DNA of 64,000 nucleotides from Hydrangea macrophylla (taxonomy: Eukaryota; Streptophyta; Magnoliopsida; Cornales; Hydrangeaceae), in assembly GCA_033977485.1 (NCBI GenBank), contig CM066995.1, forward strand, positions 52,823,162 through 52,887,161. The letters run 5' to 3'. The notes under the pieces were generated by a model. It was given only the letters and a program-made list of their open reading frames with translations, did no database searches and was not told the DNA's origin. The position numbers and the translations under genes are program-made. Positions 33,003-43,525 of this stretch are shown here, piece after piece; positions within the stretch are counted from its first letter, which is position 1; every line of letters starts with the position of its first letter.

Positions 33003-33691
33003 ATGAACCCATCTAATCATCGCAGAACTGCAAGAATGAGTATAAACCATGCCAGTTCGTCTAACAATAACAACTATCCTCTAGAGGATAGAACTTCGTC
33101 AGATGATGATACACCCCCAAGATTTGAATATCTCATGAACTCTGACGAGGATGAAATGTTCTACGCTAGGTGTGTCGATAGAATTTACGACACTGATGAA
33201 GAAATTGATTATTTAGTGGAACCTGACCAACCTAGGGAGTGGGATGGTGAGCCAATATTTGATGGATTAGATGATTGGCAGAACATTAGCACGAACTACG
33301 ATGAATGGGACAAGCTCAATATGAGGTGTTCCAAGAACTATATCATGAATATGAAGAAAATGAATGGGAGCGATACTTAACATCCCTAGTACAATTCCCC
33401 ATTTATGATGATAATGACATAATTTTTGTATGGGGCCGTTTGTTAACTAGAGTTGTTAACGGGGAAATGTTAAGGTACGCCTTTTAAAGGGATTGGTTCT
33501 TTTTCCTACTCGAATGGGGGACATCTCTAATCCCTGTCTTCATTGAACAATTCATGCCTGAAAGAGTCATTGTCAGATATAGTATATTCATGGAAATAAC
33601 AGTATATGATGACTCCGATGTATGTGATTATGACATCCACCTGAGGTTTCGAGTCTACTGTCCTAGACCTCGAAATAATCACATTTCATGA
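33003..33691 (+). pseudogene. Acidic ORF2, interrupted, unit 1
   Basis: The first frame opens with ATG 33003 (MNPSNHRRTARMS) and gives 125 codons, Asn/Ser-rich then strongly acidic. From about 33305 an acidic protein-like reading continues in another frame (QYEVFQELYHEYEENEWERY) to TAA 33485-33487. The same frame stays open again to TGA 33689-33691. So the ancestral ORF seems to have been about 225 codons and now has one frameshift and one stop. An acceptor-like TTACAG at about 32985 lies just before the ATG, as expected for a spliced subgenomic message. No family recognised; position matches the env-like or extra ORF of Athila elements. Confidence 0.5.
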
Positions 33692-34231
33692 GCAATAATC
33701 CCAGTCAACGTCTAGATATGTTAAAATAAAATTCCTGTCTTTATTTTTATTGTAATTGTACTTTTCTTTTATATATAAATAATAAAAAAATTAAAAAAAA
33801 TCATCATTGTGTTTTTAGTATCAGAATCACTTGCACTTATTATTTTATGAGTTCTGATTTTTATCAAGTCTTACAAATCTCAAGTATTGCTATCTAATAA
33901 ATGTACTAAATTGTATGTTCAAACTATCCCATTACAGTCCAAAATAAAAAGGCATACCAGAAGTATTGCTGGTTTAAAAACCATGTTGCTGAAACTGCTA
34001 GATAGCAAAATTTGAATACAAGATCGATCCTTTGAAACTGTAGTTTAAAAGATCAATTGTACAGTAATTCTTGATAACTTTATCTCAAAACAGTGATAGT
34101 ACTTTTACTTTTTATATATAAGTTAATTTTGTCATTATTACTACCATTTCTTTTTGTATTTCTTTTTATTACAGGTGTTATCCTTAGCTTCTTTTTCTCA
34201 TCTCACTCATTGAGGACAATGTCAGACTCAG

Positions 34232-34241
34232 TTGGGGGGGG
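34232..34241 (+). other. Internal poly-G tract (second polypurine-like site), unit 1
   Basis: TTGGGGGGGG after the conserved GAGGACAATGTCAGACTC. Eight Gs in units 1 and 2 (42125), nine in unit 3 (about 50000-50008). Such a tract is usual downstream of pol in Athila-type elements and may prime extra plus-strand synthesis. Confidence 0.5.
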
Positions 34242-34344
34242 ACGGTTTCACGATTAACACCTATTTATTTATTTTATCTTTATTTCATAAAAAAAAAATT
34301 TAGTTTCTCTAGAGAGAGATACACTGAAAAAGAGAAAATGGCTT

Positions 34345-34689
34345 TATATAGGGCTTTGAACCCTAAAAACTTTTCCCTATTTATCTTTTTCCTTTCTTTT
34401 TCTTCTTCCTCTCTTCCCTTTCCGCCGCGATCTCTCTCTCTCTCATTCTCTGCAACTCTCTCACTCTCTTCCCCCAATCTCTCGATCTCTCTCAATCTCT
34501 CATTTTTTTTAATTTTCTTCAATCCAAAATCAAGATCCACTCTACTGATCACTAAAGGTAAGATCTATAATCCAGAGAAAAGCTTGATTTTGATTTTATT
34601 CTCTATTTTTCCGATTCAGCGTATATTTTTATTTTTATTTTAGATTTTTATTTTCTCTCTTTTCCATTATTTAACTACATAAGTTGTAG
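34345..34689 (+). promoter_or_regulatory. Host-gene-like promoter, leader and small intron, unit 1
   Basis: TATATA (34345-34350), then a telo-box-like AACCCTAAAA (34359-34368), then about 140 bases of CT-rich leader (34380-34505). A strong splice donor AAG|GTAAGA follows (GT at 34558) and an acceptor GTTGTAG (AG at 34688-34689) with a branch-like TTTAAC before it, giving a 132-base intron. This is how many plant housekeeping genes begin. It lies upstream of the two small membrane ORFs. Confidence 0.45.
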
Positions 34690-34799
34690 GTACCCACGCA
34701 CCAAAGAAGCTTGGAAATATCACTCGATCCATGACCCTACCAGGTTTTCAGATTTTCAAGTGACAGGTGATATTTTTCCATTTCTTTGTAAAAAAAAAA

Positions 34800-34895
34800 A
34801 TGGACGACGCGATAGCTATTGGTCTTATGTATTTTGAACTTTACCTTATCATTTTCTTAATTGCTGTGATGATAATGCTGCGTTGCCCTTGTTAA
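34800..34895 (+). CDS. 31-aa single-span membrane peptide (micro-ORF a), unit 1
   Basis: ATG 34800 to TAA 34893-34895. The peptide starts MDDAIAIGLMYFELYLIIFL and ends with RCPC: a short acidic start, about 20 hydrophobic residues, and a Cys-containing end. It is clearly related to the next micro-ORF 50 bp downstream: both begin M-D/N-D, share M-x-F-E-x-Y-x-I-I-F-L-I, and end with R-C. An A-rich run precedes each ATG. Identical in all three units. No homologue known to me; a membrane-anchored peptide is inferred from composition only. Confidence 0.5.
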   Translation: MDDAIAIGLMYFELYLIIFLIAVMIMLRCPC

Positions 34896-34944
34896 AAAAA
34901 ATAAAAAAAATCCAAGTTTTCTGTTTTTTTTAAAAAAAAAAAAA

Positions 34945-35046
34945 ATGAATGACGAAAACATCACCGCTCTTATGATTTTCGAAGTTTATACTATAATTTT
35001 CCTTATTATTGTTATTGTAATGATACGTTGTCTTGGACTTTTCTAA
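34945..35046 (+). CDS. 33-aa single-span membrane peptide (micro-ORF b), unit 1
   Basis: ATG 34945 to TAA 35044-35046. Starts MNDENITALMIFEVYTIIFL and continues with Ile/Val to an RCLGLF end. It seems to be a tandem duplicate of micro-ORF a: the similarity is at protein level while the bases differ widely, and the flanking A-runs repeat too. Further A-run plus ATG copies downstream (about 35070-35205) hit stops at once and look like decayed repeats. Retention of the pattern despite base changes argues for selection on the peptide, but this is inference. Confidence 0.5.
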   Translation: MNDENITALMIFEVYTIIFLIIVIVMIRCLGLF

Positions 35047-35371
35047 AAAAAAAAAAAAACAGAGAGAAAAATGTAGTTTTCTAGTTTTTTTTTTTTTGTT
35101 AAAAAAAAAAAAAAGAGAGAGAGAGAGAAAAAAATGTAGTTTTTCTTTTTGTGTGTTTTAAGTTTTTTTGTTAAAAATAAAAAATAAAAAGAAAAAAAAA
35201 TGTTTTCTTTTTAGTTTTTGAATGTATATATTTTCTTAATATAAATATTTTTAGTTTTTAAATAAAATTCCCACCCACCCCCTCTAAGCTCTCTTTAATT
35301 AGATCTTAGTTGATAGTTGGAAGGAGTGGAGGGTTGAGTCTAGCCTCTCTTGTTGGCTGAGAGTATAAAAA

Positions 35372-35632
35372 ATGGATCCAATAGTCGATGACCAGACGTT
35401 AATGGGTCGCTCACTTGTTTCTGAGCAGAAGAAACCCTTTGCTGGCACTAGCCTTTATGCCATCAAAAGGAAAGCTAAAAGGTTAGGATGGTGTTTGAAT
35501 TGTTATAGAGAAGAATGTCCTGGTTTAGTTGCTCATAATGGCACATCTTTTAAAGTTTACTACTGTTACAAAAGACAATTCAAATCAAAACAAAAGAAAA
35601 TTTTGGTTGAGAAAGAGGACTGGATCCTTTGA
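35372..35632 (+). CDS. 86-aa basic cysteine protein (ORF3), unit 1
   Basis: ATG 35372, in the context AAAAAATGG, to TGA 35630-35632. Basic, with clusters KRKAKR (32-37) and RQFKSKQKK (68-76). Cysteines at 41, 44, 49 and 65 in the arrangement GWCLNCYREECPG...YYCYKR could bind a metal ion. It has no signal peptide or membrane segment. It is the last ORF before the LTR. I do not recognise the family. The frame is kept in all three units with one substitution in unit 3. A nucleic-acid-binding accessory role would fit but is a guess. Confidence 0.5.
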   Translation: MDPIVDDQTLMGRSLVSEQKKPFAGTSLYAIKRKAKRLGWCLNCYREECPGLVAHNGTSFKVYYCYKRQFKSKQKKILVEKEDWIL

Positions 35633-36639
35633 TACCCAAATAAATTTTGTTTTCCCATCCCCCATTTATTTTTATTTATTTATTTTTTTTTAGTTTTTGT
35701 ACAATCAATAATTTTTAGTCAGGTCAGACTTTAAAATGATCCTACGTGTACATCTGGTTTTCATTAGCTAGTTCGATAGGAGTAATTTTCATGATCCAAG
35801 CATCACCAGATATGTCTAGTGCGGTGAATGTCCCTAGAAGTAGCGAAAAACTAAGTAAAGTCAGAGTTATCTCCTAGCCTCTTACTGATGTTTTTAGCTT
35901 GCTAGTGGTTCTAGACTCATCTCTTTTACTAGAGGTGGATGGGTAATTATGACAACTTGGACGCTCCGGATTGCGTAGCCTCTTTCGTATAGGTGCAGAG
36001 GATACTAGTTGCACCATATATGTATCCAACTTAGTGGATATGCTTAGGATTTTTCAGAAGTTTTTCTTTTACTTTATATAAGATAAATTTGACACGTTAA
36101 TGTTATTTTGGGTATGTTAATAGCATACAACACATTGTCACATGTTTTACTATTTTCAAATGCTAGAAACTCTTTAAACATTAAACATTTTGAAACAGTG
36201 TGAAAATATTTACTGAATCTAAATGGATGAGTAAGCATAAACTATGCAGTTTAAAAACAAGTAGTGGAAACTAATTAACCCATGTGAGCTTTTGTGCCAA
36301 TCTTCCTTTATGAGGGTTACTATTCTTTTCAGTCTCATTTTATTCTCTTTATCATATCACTCGTTGAGAGTCTCATTATTTTCTTTTTCTTTGACTGATC
36401 ATTAGAAGAGAATGTTCAGGATTTGCCATTAGAACGTCTAAATTGCTTAAATGAACAAAGTCAATCTATTTTTAAAATGATTTAGGCCATCTTTTCTTTC
36501 AAATGCACCCCCCTTCACCTAATATTACCTTATTCTCAGTTCTATCCAAATCATACCTTGTTCCACCTGGGAGTACAAACCTCACTTCTATATCCAGGTA
36601 TGTGATTGGACTGTATTAATATTGTATGTGATTGGGCGC

Positions 36640-39077
36640 TAACAAACACTGAATATTGTACATTTATGTGCCAATATAATAGACACAATGCTCATTTAAT
36701 CCCTCAAATTCCTAGTTTTACACGCATATTTGAATTAATATAATTTAACAGTGATGTCACTCAAATGCGTGTAAAAATGTATTTTTACATATTTTATATG
36801 TTTAGGTAAAAGTGAAGTGAAATAAAGGGAAGGAAAGAAGTAGCAACCACACTGTATTATCTCCCATATTATTAGTCAAAAGATGAATAGTAGTGAATAG
36901 TAACCAAACAGTAATTGTACTCTTTGGTAGCTCAAAAAAAAAAAAAAAAAAAGTGAAAACATCCAAGCTGAAAGCTTGGATGTTCTTCAGCTTGGATGTT
37001 GACACTATATATATAATATATATTTTTTTGCTTTCTTCGTTTATCTCTCTCTCTTTACCTCTTTGTTTGTCTTTGCAGGATCAATTGTCAAGGGAGCTGT
37101 TACAGGCTGAAGAAAAAAAAGACAAGCGTGGAAGAAAAAAAATGCAACGTGATGAACGCGATGACGATTCATCTTTCAAACTTCGCCTATAAATGGAAGG
37201 AAACAGCAAGCTCCAAACACCAATTCACAACACTCAACACACAATCACTGAGAGAATAGTTTAGGGGAGGTTATTATGTGAGCACTTCATATTGTCCCTA
37301 GAAATAGGAAACTTTAGTTTTTCTTTGCCTTTTCTAGTTCTAGTAGTTGTAAAATTTTACTTTTATGTAATTGATGATTTTATGTTCAAAAATATGTAGC
37401 AAAACTTTGTGTACTGTATTTCTTAAATTTAAAATATTTGTTTTCTTGTACAACCTTTGTCAATTTGTAGTAGTAAAATATTCCTATTTAAAATTAGATT
37501 TAATATTTCTAGTCTAGTAGTACTTATAGTTGCCCCCTAAAATAGTTAGAAACTTCAAATTTTCAGTTTTTATAGCAATATTTTCATTCACTAAAAGACA
37601 GATTTTGCGATTAAATGCCAGATTTCTTAGCCACGTAGTTGTTATAATCACCTACCAAAACCCCAAGCACACCATATTCATATCTCACTCCAAAAGTATA
37701 TTTGGATTTGGTTTGGCCTTATTTGTGTTCTTGGAGCTCAACCACTGTGACCCCACCAGAATCCAAAGTCAAAGGTTTAGTATTTTATTTTTGCTTCAGT
37801 ATTTCCATTTATGTATATTTTATTAGCCTAGTTGTACTAAACTTTGCTATTTTGCATATTCCACAAATTCAATCCCAGCTCATGTTAAGTAGGAAAATAA
37901 TATAATAATATTATATTTCACTCTTACCTTAGTTTTACAACTTTAGTTTTAATTGAGCAGTCACTGTTTACACCTATTTAATTTATCTTTAAATTTATTT
38001 GGAAGGCAGTTTCAATTCCAAAATGGTAGGCTAAAACTTTAATTGGGGATATGTAATAAAAACTTAGAAACCACAGCTTCTGTGCACTAAACTTAAATGG
38101 GCAAATTTATCTAGATGGGTTGTTTTTTCATTTATGGCCAAAAATATCTATGTATCTATAGTTTATGACCATTTAACATGTTTATATACTATGGCTATAT
38201 TGTGCTCAAAAGAGTACATATTTGAAATAAAAAGCCTAATTATGTGGATTGTCAAACTATGCCTTTTGTCATAAAAAAACACCTAGCATACTCAAACAAC
38301 TCATATAATAAAGTTAATATTTCAAATATGTGTTTATATATATTTCTATCCAATAATGGATAGACAATTGTGTAGTGGCAGAGTGGTGGGGACTGGACGC
38401 CGAATAACCCACGTCCGCGGCGGGGCACGGTTCGAACCTGGCTACTGCCCAATTGCCTTTTTATTTATCTTTAAACCAAACGACGTCGTTTCATATCAAA
38501 CCTGACACACTTGATATGACCCTGACTAGTGAAAGTTTATTTTTAAATAAAGAATGACTATGCGGTCTTACATGCCAAGTGCTTTTCAAATGTACAAAAG
38601 TTGTGGGATCTAGTGTTGGTTTGCATATTCCCAATTCCTTTAAATCATTTCCCCTAGTTAATTAATATTTCCTGTTTTATAATAGTTTTGCTTAAATATC
38701 TGTATTATTTCCATCTTTCGTTATTATTAAATCTAAAAAGTTTATCTTACAAAAATTTAGCTTTTATTTATTTTTCTTCCTTTTCTTACTAGTATGTTAG
38801 TTAATTTATTTTGCACTGTTAAAATCTTTACCATAAACTGTTAAAAAATAGCTTTAATTACTTTTATTGCAAAAATATAAAAATTAGTAGTTTAGTAAAA
38901 CCCCACAAAAATCCATCATCTTTTATTTTCTTTTTAGTGACAAAATAGTTATCTGCTTAACTTTATAAAATTTTATTCCGTTCCCTGTGGGTTCGACCTG
39001 GACTTCCAGAACTTTATTACTTGTACGATCACCTACACTTGGGTGTGATAAGAAAACGCGTCAATAGGATGTCGTCA
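36640..39077 (+). mobile_element. Athila-type array, LTR 2
   Basis: 2438 bp. Shared by internal domains 1 and 2. Compared with LTR 1 it has a 16-bp duplication (TTCTTCAGCTTGGATG) after the small hairpin near 36975 and scattered substitutions. A and B boxes at 38376-38386 and 38429-38438; TATA at 37188. Confidence 0.9.
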
Positions 39078-39493
39078 AGTTTTTGGCGCCGTTGCCGGGG
39101 AACGGTTAATAAAAAATAAATAAATAAATAAAAAGTTAGGTTTAAAACTATTTTTCCTATTATATCTATATCTATATCTATTTCTATATATATATATATA
39201 TATATATACATATTATACTTTATAAATATTCTAGTTTTCTTATTAAAAAAAATGATAACATAAAAAAAAATATTAAAAAAAAAAAAAAACTATATTTAAT
39301 TTCTTTCCTTGTGAAATATATATAAATATATATTTATAAGTACGTAAGTGTTTATCTTTATATAAACCTATCTTCTAAAAAAATAAATATATAAAAAATA
39401 TAAAAAAAAAAAAGAGTTTTATTTTTACCTAGCTAATAATAATAACAATAATCATAATAATATTTTTATCACTTAGTTTTTCTTTTAGTTCTT

Positions 39494-40765
39494 ATGTCCT
39501 TAGATACTACTGAGGCTTTATATCAAGTACCACATAATTCTAATATTTCTAGTGAATCATCTAGTATACAGTTTCCTAGAATCATGGCTGAAATTGAAGG
39601 TATAGAAGGAATAGCTGATGATGCTCATAATGATCATGGGAATAATATACCACATCCTGTTTTATCAGAACGTGAGCGATGGTCTTTACGTGGTATATTT
39701 ATGCCAGAACAAATCATCACTCCTTCTTGCATCACACTACCTAGACATACAGGAAATTTTCATTTTAAATATAACATGCTACCATGCTTACCAACTTACC
39801 ATGGAATTAAGAAAGAATATGCTTATGTCCATATTCGTGAATTTGAAGAAGTTTGTGAAACGTTTGCTGATCAAACTTGTCCTATCGAGATAATCTATCT
39901 CAAACTTTTTCCTTTTTCTTTAAAAGATGAAGTTGAATCTTGGCTTTTATCTCTCCACTCTGGATCTATAACTTCATGGCCAGATATGAATCATGCATTT
40001 CTAAATAAATTCTATCAAATGAATTTAACTTATTGCTTGATGCGAGAATATAAACTTTTCACTGAAAAAGAGAAGGAACCATGCATTAAAGACTGTGAAT
40101 TTTTTGTAGATCTCCTACAAACCTGTCCACATCATGGATTTAAAAAATGGCGTATAATTAATTACTTCTATGAAACATTAGATCCAGAGTCAAGGGAAAT
40201 AATTGAAGCTATGTATCAAGGGGAATTTTTTAAAAATGCTGACGAAGCTGAATCATATTTTGATTGGCTTAGCAAAGACGCTCCACAAAGGGAAAAAGAA
40301 GAAAATGCTGGGAAAGAAAAGGCTAAAAAATCACAGCAATCACAAACTGAAAATGAATTAGTCATAAAAATTGAGGAATTAACTCGCAAGCTAATATCTG
40401 TTAAACTGGAGAAAACTAATCCTCCTCTATCTAAAAATAAATTAGAACTTTGCAGTACATGTCATATGATGGGGTACTCTATAGAAAAATGTCTTAATAC
40501 TCCTGTTTATCAAAGATTTACCCCCACGCAAAAAGTTCTATTATATAACTCAAAACTGCATCTTATTAAAAGAAAATTAAAATCTCGATGGACTGGTCCA
40601 TATATTGTAAAAAATATTTATCCTTATGGAACTATCGTGATTGAAGACCCTAAAGATGGTAATACATTTAAAGTCAGTAGGCATAAATTAAAACCATTCT
40701 TAGGAGATTTTGAAACTGAATTGGAGTCCTTTCCTTTGGAGGACCCCAACTGTGATACCTCTTAA
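39494..40765 (+). CDS. Gag fused to integrase C-terminal module, unit 2
   Basis: 423 residues, open throughout. It differs from the unit 1 protein by two substitutions that I can see: Pro to Ser in SLHPGS (near residue 154) and Ile to Leu in RKIKSR (integrase tail). The gag domain, the Cys-Cys-Tyr-Cys knuckle and the GPY/F module are all retained. Upstream context (TTTAGTTCTTATG) is the same as in the other units. That the frame is intact in each copy could mean recent amplification of one source as well as selection. Confidence 0.8.
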   Translation: MSLDTTEALYQVPHNSNISSESSSIQFPRIMAEIEGIEGIADDAHNDHGNNIPHPVLSERERWSLRGIFMPEQIITPSCITLPRHTGNFHFKYNMLPCLPTYHGIKKEYAYVHIREFEEVCETFADQTCPIEIIYLKLFPFSLKDEVESWLLSLHSGSITSWPDMNHAFLNKFYQMNLTYCLMREYKLFTEKEKEPCIKDCEFFVDLLQTCPHHGFKKWRIINYFYETLDPESREIIEAMYQGEFFKNADEAESYFDWLSKDAPQREKEENAGKEKAKKSQQSQTENELVIKIEELTRKLISVKLEKTNPPLSKNKLELCSTCHMMGYSIEKCLNTPVYQRFTPTQKVLLYNSKLHLIKRKLKSRWTGPYIVKNIYPYGTIVIEDPKDGNTFKVSRHKLKPFLGDFETELESFPLEDPNCDTS

Positions 40766-40895
40766 ATTCATAAATTATGATTAGAATTGTACATAGTAGG
40801 AATTTTATTTTTATTTTATTTTTATTTTTTTCTTACTATTTAATATTTTTCAGGAATTATAACATATTATCTGATGTTACAGGTAACAAAGAGAT

Positions 40896-41584
40896 ATGAA
40901 CCCATCTAATCATCGCAGAACTGCAAGAATGAGTATAAACCATGCCAGTTCGTCTAACAATAACAACTATCCTCTAGAGGATAGAACTTCGTCAGATGAT
41001 GATACACCCCCAAGATTTGAATATCTCATGAACTCTGACGAGGATGAAATGTTCTACGCTAGGTGTGTCGATAGAATTTACGACACTGATGAAGAAATTG
41101 ATTATTTAGTGGAACCTGACCAACCTAGGGAGTGGGATGGTGAGCCAATATTTGATGGATTAGATGATTGGCAGAACATTAGCACGAACTACGATGAATG
41201 GGACAAGCTCAATATGAGGTGTTCCAAGAACTATATCATGAATATGAAGAAAATGAATGGGAGCGATACTTAACATCCCTAGTACAATTCCCCATTTATG
41301 ATGATAATGACATAATTTTTGTATGGGGCCGTTTGTTAACTAGAGTTGTTAACGGGGAAATGTTAAGGTACGCCTTTTAAAGGGATTGGTTCTTTTTCCT
41401 ACTCGAATGGGGGACATCTCTAATCCCTGTCTTCATTGAACAATTCATGCCTGAAAGAGTCATTGTCAGATATAGTATATTCATGGAAATAACAGTATAT
41501 GATGACTCCGATGTATGTGATTATGACATCCACCTGAGGTTTCGAGTCTACTGTCCTAGACCTCGAAATAATCACATTTCATGA
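40896..41584 (+). pseudogene. Acidic ORF2, interrupted, unit 2
   Basis: Same frameshift (overlap 41198-41273) and same internal TAA (41378-41380) as unit 1, ending at TGA 41582-41584. The first frame's protein is identical to unit 1. The shared lesions predate the array. Confidence 0.5.
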
Positions 41585-42692
41585 GCAATAATCCCAGTCA
41601 ACGTCTAGATATGTTAAAATAAAATTCCTGTCTTTATTTTTATTGTAATTGTACTTTTCTTTTATATATAAATAATAAAAAAATTAAAAAAAATCATCAT
41701 TGTGTTTTTAGTATCAGAATCACTTGCACTTATTATTTTATGAGTTCTGATTTTTATCAAGTCTTACAAATCTCAAGTATTGCTATCTAATAAATGTACT
41801 AAATTGTATGTTCAAACTATCCCATTACAGTCCAAAATAAAAAGGCATACCAGAAGTATTGCTGGTTTAAAAACCATGTTGCTGAAACTGCTAGATAGCA
41901 AAATTTGAATACAAGATCGATCCTTTGAAACTGTAGTTTAAAAGATCAATTGTACAGTAATTCTTGATAACTTTATCTCAAAACAGTGATAGTACTTTTA
42001 CTTTTTATATATAAGTTAATTTTGTCATTATTACTACCATTTCTTTTTGTATTTCTTTTTATTACAGGTGTTATCCTTAGCTTCTTTTTCTCATCTCACT
42101 CATTGAGGACAATGTCAGACTCAGTTGGGGGGGGACGGTTTCACGATTAACACCTATTTATTTATTTTATCTTTATTTCATAAAAAAAAAATTTAGTTTC
42201 TCTAGAGAGAGATACACTGAAAAAGAGAAAATGGCTTTATATAGGGCTTTGAACCCTAAAAACTTTTCCCTATTTATCTTTTTCCTTTCTTTTTCTTCTT
42301 CCTCTCTTCCCTTTCCGCCGCGATCTCTCTCTCTCTCATTCTCTGCAACTCTCTCACTCTCTTCCCCCAATCTCTCGATCTCTCTCAATCTCTCATTTTT
42401 TTTAATTTTCTTCAATCCAAAATCAAGATCCACTCTACTGATCACTAAAGGTAAGATCTATAATCCAGAGAAAAGCTTGATTTTGATTTTATTCTCTATT
42501 TTTCCGATTCAGCGTATATTTTTATTTTTATTTTAGATTTTTATTTTCTCTCTTTTCCATTATTTAACTACATAAGTTGTAGGTACCCACGCACCAAAGA
42601 AGCTTGGAAATATCACTCGATCCATGACCCTACCAGGTTTTCAGATTTTCAAGTGACAGGTGATATTTTTCCATTTCTTTGTAAAAAAAAAA

Positions 42693-42788
42693 ATGGACGA
42701 CGCGATAGCTATTGGTCTTATGTATTTTGAACTTTACCTTATCATTTTCTTAATTGCTGTGATGATAATGCTGCGTTGCCCTTGTTAA
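42693..42788 (+). CDS. 31-aa membrane peptide (micro-ORF a), unit 2
   Basis: Same peptide as at 34800, with the same A-run before the ATG. No differences seen. Confidence 0.5.
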   Translation: MDDAIAIGLMYFELYLIIFLIAVMIMLRCPC

Positions 42789-42837
42789 AAAAAATAAAAA
42801 AAATCCAAGTTTTCTGTTTTTTTTAAAAAAAAAAAAA

Positions 42838-42939
42838 ATGAATGACGAAAACATCACCGCTCTTATGATTTTCGAAGTTTATACTATAATTTTCCTTATT
42901 ATTGTTATTGTAATGATACGTTGTCTTGGACTTTTCTAA
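42838..42939 (+). CDS. 33-aa membrane peptide (micro-ORF b), unit 2
   Basis: Same peptide as at 34945, 49 bp after micro-ORF a. No differences seen. Confidence 0.5.
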   Translation: MNDENITALMIFEVYTIIFLIIVIVMIRCLGLF

Positions 42940-43264
42940 AAAAAAAAAAAAACAGAGAGAAAAATGTAGTTTTCTAGTTTTTTTTTTTTTGTTAAAAAAA
43001 AAAAAAAGAGAGAGAGAGAGAAAAAAATGTAGTTTTTCTTTTTGTGTGTTTTAAGTTTTTTTGTTAAAAATAAAAAATAAAAAGAAAAAAAAATGTTTTC
43101 TTTTTAGTTTTTGAATGTATATATTTTCTTAATATAAATATTTTTAGTTTTTAAATAAAATTCCCACCCACCCCCTCTAAGCTCTCTTTAATTAGATCTT
43201 AGTTGATAGTTGGAAGGAGTGGAGGGTTGAGTCTAGCCTCTCTTGTTGGCTGAGAGTATAAAAA

Positions 43265-43525
43265 ATGGATCCAATAGTCGATGACCAGACGTTAATGGGT
43301 CGCTCACTTGTTTCTGAGCAGAAGAAACCCTTTGCTGGCACTAGCCTTTATGCCATCAAAAGGAAAGCTAAAAGGTTAGGATGGTGTTTGAATTGTTATA
43401 GAGAAGAATGTCCTGGTTTAGTTGCTCATAATGGCACATCTTTTAAAGTTTACTACTGTTACAAAAGACAATTCAAATCAAAACAAAAGAAAATTTTGGT
43501 TGAGAAAGAGGACTGGATCCTTTGA
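43265..43525 (+). CDS. 86-aa basic cysteine protein (ORF3), unit 2
   Basis: Identical in protein sequence to unit 1, including Cys 41, 44, 49 and 65. Unknown function. Confidence 0.5.
   Translation: MDPIVDDQTLMGRSLVSEQKKPFAGTSLYAIKRKAKRLGWCLNCYREECPGLVAHNGTSFKVYYCYKRQFKSKQKKILVEKEDWIL

Larger units (their letters stand above)
31193..36639 (+). mobile_element. Athila-type array, internal domain 1
   Basis: About 5.45 kb between LTRs 1 and 2. Non-coding parts: 31217-31600 is AT-rich leader with TA and A runs; 33692-34231 and 35633-36639 show no gene. A motif TTGAGGACAATGTCAGACTC precedes a poly-G tract at 34232-34241, an arrangement usual after pol in Athila-type elements. No RT, RNase H, protease or integrase core is present. 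The junction with LTR 2 reads ATTGGGCGC then TAACAAAC, without an obvious polypurine tract. Confidence 0.85.

Noticed and set aside
33305..33380. Programmed -1 frameshift in ORF2
   Set aside because: No slippery heptamer of the X XXY YYZ type is present in the overlap, and a stop follows downstream; mutation is simpler.
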